Source: Congeria kusceri (Eukaryota; Mollusca; Bivalvia; Myida; Dreissenidae). From it: a DNA stretch of 64,000 nucleotides. Below are positions 59,201 through 64,000 of this stretch, piece by piece. Made by a program: the position numbers and the translations under genes. The stretch lies in NCBI GenBank assembly GCA_027627225.1, contig CM051033.1, forward strand, positions 9,493,501 through 9,557,500, read 5' to 3'. Each line of letters begins with the position of its first letter. Positions within the stretch are counted from its first letter, which is position 1. Below the pieces are notes generated by a model. The model was not told the origin of the DNA. It searched no databases and was given only the letters and a program-made list of their open reading frames with translations.

Positions 59201-59574
59201 TGTCCCGGGAATTAGAAACATACCCCAATAACAGATCTTGGGTCTACATGGTTAAAAGCCTATTAGGTAATTGTGGTTTTAACGATGTGTGGCTGAATCA
59301 AGGGGTAGGGGATGTAGACATATTTTTGAAAAATTTTAAAATAAGAGTTACAGATATGTTTATACAAAATTGGAAAACCGAATTGAGTGAATCAACTAGA
59401 GCAAAAACATACATATTAATATCCGATTTTAAATTTCAATTCTATTTAAGTGATGTAAATATTCTAAAGTATAGAATGGCACTCTCTAGATTAAGAGTCT
59501 CTGCACATAGACTTAAAGTTGAAACGGGTAGATGGCAAAAACCAATAGCTATTCCTTATGAAGAAAGAAAATGA
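56293..59574 (+). CDS. LINE ORF2, endonuclease and reverse transcriptase, premature stop
   Basis: Open from right after the ORF1 TAG to TGA at 59572. The first possible starts are non-AUG (GTG at 56305). The endonuclease shows VLNIQGLKG (Asn), FTETW (Glu), CGDLNARVG, and VSDHCVISF at about residue 273 counted from 56305. RT motifs are NYRGITLLSTLGK, AGFRQNMGT, FIDFTKAFD (about 662), VRQGESLSPFLF, YADDIV (about 763), LKVNTQKTKVM and FTYLGF. A C-terminal CCHC motif is expected; its first Cys codon is TGA. The same frame continues to TAG at 59797 with PLC, HFVMEC and a short tail. The protein nicks target DNA and primes cDNA synthesis. Loss of the CCHC end probably weakens this copy. Confidence 0.9.
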   Translation, partial: GSSEVSREVKFCVLNIQGLKGKSYNKLDTFEIQQLFSTNDILLFTETWGNDSLLYDVDSFNYFVLNRKNKTLGARRDSGGVIAYVHERLLNYVECVKCIDDGIMWLKLKGNLFGLQNEVFLCLIYNVPQGSSREILNDANIFDLLTNDMIYFEQEYGNDCNFILCGDLNARVGIKPDYAEYENKHILNMLPDDYVMDDVIERNSQDKTVNEYGKILLDFCISTGLKIVNGRCGTDKGIGKFTCVNSQGCSVVDYVLCKADLLKQFKTFDIYDPNIVSDHCVISFSLSMYTLDNSVDGNNKGDPVKLLYKYKWDDSKKDLYMNVLSSEENTTHFEFLCENILVAISHEDLDLNVKAFTDILDGVCKPIFKQNLHSNFCYKNYNKDAVYFDHECKNLNNSYYTSLNYYRNNPCDETRRDLVAARSNYKKCVRNKKCDYDKLQTHKLELARKNNAKLYWKMLKGSVMCNSSSLASDDFLNYFKSVNDPDSVFFQPDEDILYFNERYLGGELNIMFEELNNIITTHEIKKCCKKLKNGKSGGPDNFLNEFFKYGCEIDMFATALCTLFNKFFDMGYFPETWSEGYVVPLHKKGDINNTNNYRGITLLSTLGKLFTKVLNDRLTIWAEKYNVYIEAQAGFRQNMGTIDNIFVLHNVISHLLNKKKKLYVAFIDFTKAFDYIVRDIMWYKLIKLGIRGKILNIIRSMYSIAKSRVKYDNEVSDSFTCLIGVRQGESLSPFLFAMYLNDIEEYLLTNNYDGINLDTLKLFIMLYADDIVLFSESEIGLQKGLDLLKQYCDRWKLKVNTQKTKVMVFKKGGRLRRNLRFLYDNNVLEIVDKFTYLGFVFSSGGSFSKTFDSLCGQSLKAIFKLRQYLSKFYNITIQHRLEMFDKLIYPVLSYGSEIWGLQSNIKIERIHLNYCKELLGVRRQTQNNFIYGELGRTSLSVRHSINVIRYWLKIVNTRDIKYVKLVYDIMSRELETYPNNRSWVYMVKSLLGNCGFNDVWLNQGVGDVDIFLKNFKIRVTDMFIQNWKTELSESTRAKTYILISDFKFQFYLSDVNILKYRMALSRLRVSAHRLKVETGRWQKPIAIPYEERK

Positions 59575-59799
59575 CCTTTATGCAATGTTTTAGAAGATGA
59601 ATACCACTTTGTTATGGAATGCACATTATATACTGATGTAAGAAAAGCTTACTTAAAACCATTTTATTACGTAAGACCAAATATGTTAAAGTTTATAGAT
59701 TTACTGACCTCTCAAAATAGTAATATTGTTAAAAATTTAGCTATGTTTATTTATAAAGCATGGGAAATAAGAAATACTTATAATACATATTACGATTAG
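59575..59799 (+). pseudogene. ORF2 C-terminal tail beyond the premature TGA
   Basis: 75 codons in the ORF2 frame, containing the remaining zinc-motif ligands (Cys, His, Cys in PLC...EDEYHFVMEC), and ending TAG at 59797-59799. The preserved frame shows the TGA is a single recent nonsense change. Confidence 0.85.
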
Positions 59800-60030
59800 G
59801 ATAGGATTTTTGGTATATATTTATGCATATGTATGTATACAAATACATACCACCTCTCGCTGTATATTGTCTTATCTAAAATACCCAATATTTTAAAATG
59901 TACCGATTTAATTTTGATGTTTATCCTTTGAATGACCAGTGACTTTGTTTTATGTATATTGTATTGACATTTCATGTATACTCATGGGCTTATTGCCTAC
60001 TGTATTATCTAATAAAAACTTTATAACTAA

Positions 60031-61315
60031 AATAAATATATTTTATATAGAATTGATTAGTTTTCACTTAATGCTATCAGTTTTAAATATCAACATTTTA
60101 ATGCATGATTAGCAATCTATTTTAATTGGCCTTAACAGCATGCCATAATAAGATGTCCTTTGATAATAATAAACATATGTTTGAAATAGTATTCAATATT
60201 CGTGATATACGTATGTTTTGATGTTATGTGCTACAGTGTGCGCTATTACAACGAAAGTCTCTGCTATTCATCTGCATCATCAGGAGTGGTCATTTACTTT
60301 TACAAACTAATATCTAGTCTACCTTTTATAAAGATGGTGCCGCAACCAACTAGTTTGATCGATATGGTTCAAAGACCCGTTTTATCTGCTACATGCTTCG
60401 CTTCTGGCGCCGCAACCTTCGCATTATCAGAGCTTGGTCATATGGCCCACATTTCGGTTTTATAAGGTACAGGGTGAATTGCTGCCCCGTATGGGAAAAT
60501 ATATCACACCGACAACATTTTAGCAAGATTTGAAAGTAAGTGGGATGATAAAACAAAATTTAAACTAATTTTTATTTAATGACCCAATATTCTCTTTAGG
60601 CTTTAAAGTATTTTCTGAGTGGAGTTTTAGCCTCTCAATTTCTTCATTTGAAATATCAGCAAATCTTTTTGACAGCGTTATTTTGAAACGTAAACAAATC
60701 AAATAAATCCAATGAAAATTAAAACGGCAAGGAAGCTTAGGTCAGACAACAGTAAGTATATAGGAACCAAATCTGTACCAGTTACTCCAGTTACGCCCCT
60801 CTTATATGTTAATGTGATTTCAGTATTGACATTTGCCAACTTAACATAGAATTGCCAAAGAATATCATTTTAATCGACATACGGCCATTTTGATTTTTTA
60901 CTGATCTAATATTTTCTGGTGATGCCCCGTATGGGAAAATACAGGGCAGTCACGTGATCTCTTTTAGCCAATGGAAGTGTTGGAAATTTGTTCGAGGTGT
61001 GATATGATAGTTGATGCCTTTAACTTAATATACAAGTATAATAAGTAACATTCCTCTTATACATGTACCAATATGTTACATGTCTCTAATTGTAAGTTCT
61101 ATTTTGTTTTCGGTTTTCACAATATCCGTAATAAGCTTTTGTGTGGTCTTTATCTGTTGAGATTCAAAAGTGTTAGTTGAAAAATCTTTAACGCGATTAT
61201 TTCAGAATTCTTTAAAATAAAAGTCTTTTCCACTTGAACATATAATAAGTATGACACACAAGACATAGACAAGCACATGTTTATATTCATGTACGTTAGT
61301 GTTGCCTTCTCGCAG
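60031..61315 (+). other. intronic stretch with an exact 19-bp direct repeat
   Basis: TGCCCCGTATGGGAAAATA occurs exactly at 60483-60501 and 60923-60941. The second copy is followed by CACGTG (60951) and a CCAAT box (60968). An 87-codon ATG frame at 60202 is less AT-rich than its surroundings but has no domain I recognise. The segment lies in the second intron of the candidate host gene. Confidence 0.45.
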
Positions 61316-61442
61316 GATTTGTATCTGCATGCTTACCAGATGTTGGCAAGTCTTTTGCACGTACAGCAAGAGTCTCCGGTGCCATCTGAGCTCTTCTCTG
61401 GATCTGTGTGGACAGCCATTTGCATGATCACTCAAAATGATA
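61316..61442 (+). CDS. host gene, candidate 127-nt exon (best supported)
   Basis: The acceptor GTTGCCTTCTCGCAG|G and the perfect donor ATA|GTAAGTG frame an exon clearly less AT-rich than its flanks. Phase 0 is open for 42 codons and reads DLYLHAYQMLASLLHVQQES, then a PVPSELFSGSVWTAICMITQND part. The pattern of two amphipathic helices resembles a HEAT or armadillo-type repeat, but I do not recognise the protein. It leaves one base (A) that pairs with two leading bases of the exon at 62030. The phase also agrees with the exon at 53115-53154. The four segments together give about 99 residues. The alternative two-base phase is open only up to a TGA after 24 codons. The phase chain is the main support. 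Confidence 0.6.
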
Positions 61443-61760
61443 GTAAGTGCTGATGTTTTCTTGCACTTTTATTTGTATGTGAATGGTCGTACAAAATGAT
61501 AATGTTGTCTGTTCTTGCTCGTGTAATGGCCAGGAACACAACAAGTGTTGAGTGTTGGCAGTTCTAATTTCCACCACATGGTCGCACAAGATTATATTAA
61601 GTGTTGTGTGTTTAATATATTCATTTTAATTGCATGAACATGGTCAAACAAAATGATAGCAAGTGTTGTGCCTCTTCTTGTTCTTTAATGTCATGTACAT
61701 TGTCGAACAAGATGATAGGAAGTGTTGTCTTTTCTGGCACTTTTAATGGTAAATCAGACT
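61417..61760 (+). repeat. degenerate 60-75-bp tandem array seeded by the exon end
   Basis: Four or five decayed copies of the segment around the exon's 5' splice site (TGCAT...CAAAATGATAGTAAGTG) follow the exon: near 61483, 61580, 61640 and 61699, each with GTCG-ACAA-ATGATA and AAGTGTTGT-like parts. Confidence 0.75.
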
Positions 61761-62029
61761 TAATTTGCTGTACGTTTTCTTACATCTACATCAAGGCACA
61801 AACAAGAGTAACTGTTGACTGTTGATAGGCACAGGTGTAATTGTTTATGTATCATAAGAAAATCTTTGTTCTAGAAACTTATTTTTGTAAACAAATGGCG
61901 TGTCCTGTATTTTCTTACATTATTGTGATAATAATTGCATAACTTTATATTAGACAATTATATTTATAGTCCTTATAGTAGATGCAATTTTAAATAGTGT
62001 CTTAGTATAAACGTAATGTTTGTGTTTAG

Positions 62030-62058
62030 CTCTCAAAGACAAGGCCAGTACAATTTAA
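62030..62058 (+). CDS. host gene, candidate terminal exon
   Basis: The acceptor TGTTTGTGTTTAG ends at 62029. Two bases complete the Thr codon, eight codons follow (LKDKASTI), then TAA at 62056-62058. The short coding part makes it weak alone; the phase match with 61442 is the support. Confidence 0.45.
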
Positions 62059-62515
62059 GATACTTCTTCAAAATTGGAAGAAACTAGGAAGCAAAAGAAC
62101 TTGGTTGCTGCGAAATAATTCAGGAGATTGTTGAGAATTCTTCCTGCTTGATATAAAAACTGAATCGGAAGATGGATGACCTGGATAAGATGGATACGAC
62201 TGTATTAAATTAAATTAAGATTTATACAAAGCGTGTATATAAAAAGAAAATGGCAATGAATATTGTTTCGGTATTGATTTATTTGAGTCGGTCGTAGGGC
62301 AAATGCGCCATATTTTATTGTAGCATTTGATGACTGTCCTAATTTCATACTGTTTGTAAATACCTTTGTAAATATTTTGATTTTGAAGAAGAAAACTACT
62401 TATTGGATGTGCTTTTATCGGGTGGTTCATGTGCTATACGCTGCTTAATAGTAAAGTGGTTATTGTTTCTTGAAACGAATAACATTAACTGTTAATAAAT
62501 GATTCGCAACAGTAT
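62059..62515 (+). other. probable 3' UTR of the plus-strand host gene
   Basis: Noncoding sequence after the candidate stop codon. AATAAA at about 62494-62499 is the first good polyadenylation signal downstream. Confidence 0.35.
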
Positions 62516-63151
62516 TGATGATGCATGGTCTTTGACAACTATACCCATATATTTATGTCGCGGGGCAGCCGAAATAGATAAAAGTTTGCACTATGTCGCA
62601 AAGGAACATTAAAAGCTGTGACCGGTATACAATTAATGTATTTTCAGAGATTAAGAAACAGGACCATACCTGGTGTAATCAACCGTTTAATGTAGATGAT
62701 AGGTACATTTGTAACAAAATTAATTATGCATGGCAACAGTGTTCATAATATACTTTTTCATATATTTATCACTTTTAAATTCTTTAATGATGTTTGTAAC
62801 CCTTGGTCCCAATCGTGACCGAGTTGTTGAACACAGTAACATATGTTTTGTAAACCCTGAGTATTATTATAAATGCACAATCAATTCAGAGACAGAAAAA
62901 CTATAACTGTTTATAGGACCTGAAATTTCTTATATTCATTATCAGATTTCAATACCTTGGTGTAACACAAATTGTTTAATTGACGTAACCAATGACAACA
63001 TGTTCAAGCAAACTATTTGTGCTCGCACAAATAACCAGTCATTTGAAAACCTTTTTAAACACGGGAGTGAGCTTCGGAATTGATAACAAATGTTGTCATG
63101 CTCATGTATTCAAACACAGTATTTTCCATAATATAGCCTCTATTGCGTAAA
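62516..63151. other. AT-rich noncoding stretch
   Basis: Nothing recognisable. Confidence 0.5.
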
Positions 63152-63321
63152 GTGATTTATAGTCGTCAGCTGTGCAGATGGTAATGTGATTTATAGTCGT
63201 CAGCTGTGCAGCTTGTAATGTGATTTATAGTCGTCAGCTGTGCAGCTTGTAATGTGATTTATAGTCGTCAGCTTTGCAGCTTGTAATGTGATTTATAGTC
63301 GTCAGCTGTGCAGCTTGTGAT
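63152..63321. repeat. 34-bp tandem repeat, five copies
   Basis: Unit GTGATTTATAGTCGTCAGCT plus 14 further bases, five copies with three or four substitutions in total. Unit length and copy number equal those of the unrelated array at 5814-5983. Confidence 0.95.
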
Positions 63322-63960
63322 TGTATGGCTACCCGAAACAGAAGGTGATCATGAAAATGCTTCTAAATAACACATTAAATGCTTTCTTCCTAGCGAAGTA
63401 TACGCAAAGTATACTTAAATATGTTGTTCGATGTTTTAAAATGACTGTTATAATGACTAAAAGTCGAGCACATATTAAGAAAACGTAATGAAATTAGCAA
63501 ATAGTAAATACAGATTTATCCCACGTGTTAACTATGCGTATAACGTGCATTTACAATGCCATACAAATAACCTCTCATTTGCTGGTCAATCAAATTGTAC
63601 AACACATATTTTGTTATTATGATAAATTTTAATGGAAGGAGTGAAAAAAAAAGAATCATTTTGCTAACATTGGTAGTTATACCACGCTACGCAGTGATAA
63701 GGAGCGGCAAAGTATCATAGATAAAAAATATAGACGCAACTTTTAGTGGCATAATTAGTGCGATTACAGCTAAGCAGAATACATATGCTATAATAATACA
63801 TTTTAGATGGTCAAAAAGTAAAGGATATACATACTGATTTTACATTCGCGAACACACTTCATGTAAAATAATATTTTTTTTTTTAAAAGAGAAAAAATAA
63901 CAAGAACATCATTATTTATGTTTTACAGTTTATTTCCAAATACAACTACATAATAGTAAA
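63322..63960. other. AT-rich noncoding stretch
   Basis: Nothing recognisable apart from short A and T runs. Confidence 0.5.
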
Positions 63961-63961
63961 T

Positions 63962-64000
63962 CAAGCGTGGCTGAGTGGACTGGAGCAGTGTACAAAAATA
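63962..64000 (+). other. tRNA-like 5' end cut by the window edge
   Basis: AGCGTGGCTGAGTGGACTGG contains a perfect A box (TGGCTGAGTGG, 63968-63978) of the Ser/Leu tRNA type. The B box would lie beyond the window. Given the other SINEs here, a SINE is as likely as a tRNA gene. Confidence 0.3.

Larger units (their letters stand above)
54795..60030 (+). mobile_element. nearly full-length two-ORF LINE in a host intron
   Basis: About 5.2 kb in the same direction as the flanking candidate host exons. It has a 5' UTR of about 130 bp, ORF1 (54928-56292), ORF2 (coding from about 56293), and a 3' UTR of about 230 bp ending near AATAAAAACTTTATAACTAA at about 60030. ORF1 is L1-like (coiled coil plus RRM); ORF2 has an APE-type endonuclease and RT. 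Every RT motif is intact and ORF2 carries one visible nonsense change, so the insertion is recent on the scale of this window. No clear target-site duplication was found by eye. The clade (Tx1/L1-like or another) cannot be settled without a tree. Confidence 0.9.

Overview
The window is AT-rich, intron- and repeat-dominated animal DNA with no bacterial features. The repeat types (tRNA-derived SINEs, palindromic MITEs, RTE and L1-like non-LTR elements, a Ty3/gypsy-type element whose integrase is followed by a PHD finger) suggest a marine or freshwater invertebrate. A bivalve mollusc is my best guess; that is an inference from repeat style, not a proof.

Layout. 1-9 kb: AT-rich sequence with two copies of a tRNA-Pro-like SINE, a 13-bp and a 34-bp tandem array, a GC-rich insertion bounded by G and C homopolymers, and several foldback elements. 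9-12.5 kb: two more tRNA-type SINEs, a 189-bp nearly perfect inverted repeat, and an RTE-type retrotransposon (minus strand) cut off inside its reverse transcriptase exactly at one arm of that repeat. 12.5-30 kb: mostly unannotated AT-rich DNA with dispersed repeats and one candidate cysteine-rich terminal exon on the minus strand near 13.1 kb. 30.4-31.35 kb: a candidate two-exon minus-strand gene with a mitochondrial-presequence-like start. 31.9-35 kb: a MITE and a roughly 1-kb-spaced segmental duplication carrying another MITE in one copy only. 35.4-45.3 kb: a decayed LTR retroelement complex on the minus strand. Two 214-bp LTRs lie at the ends and a related 211-bp LTR in the middle. The parts hold gag with a CCHC knuckle, an integrase plus PHD finger, and an unusual 3' reading frame combining TGAYRPKS-type repeats with a TatD-family nuclease. 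No reverse transcriptase is visible. 46-50 kb: a second segmental duplication and MITEs. 51.4-62.1 kb: four phase-compatible candidate exons of a plus-strand host gene. Its 8-kb second intron holds a nearly full-length two-ORF LINE in which ORF1 and ORF2 share one frame and are separated by a single TAG, with no usable AUG at the start of ORF2. 62-64 kb: probable 3' UTR, a 34-bp five-copy array and a tRNA-like A box cut by the window end.

The most unusual signals are the TatD nuclease frame attached to the 3' side of an integrase-PHD retroelement, the dispersed TGGGAC-N6-GCCCCA motif that saturates that element in both coding and noncoding parts, the in-frame UAG junction of the LINE, and the inverted repeat at the RTE breakpoint. 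All coordinates and motifs were read by eye; exon calls rest on splice consensus, phase and peptide plausibility only.
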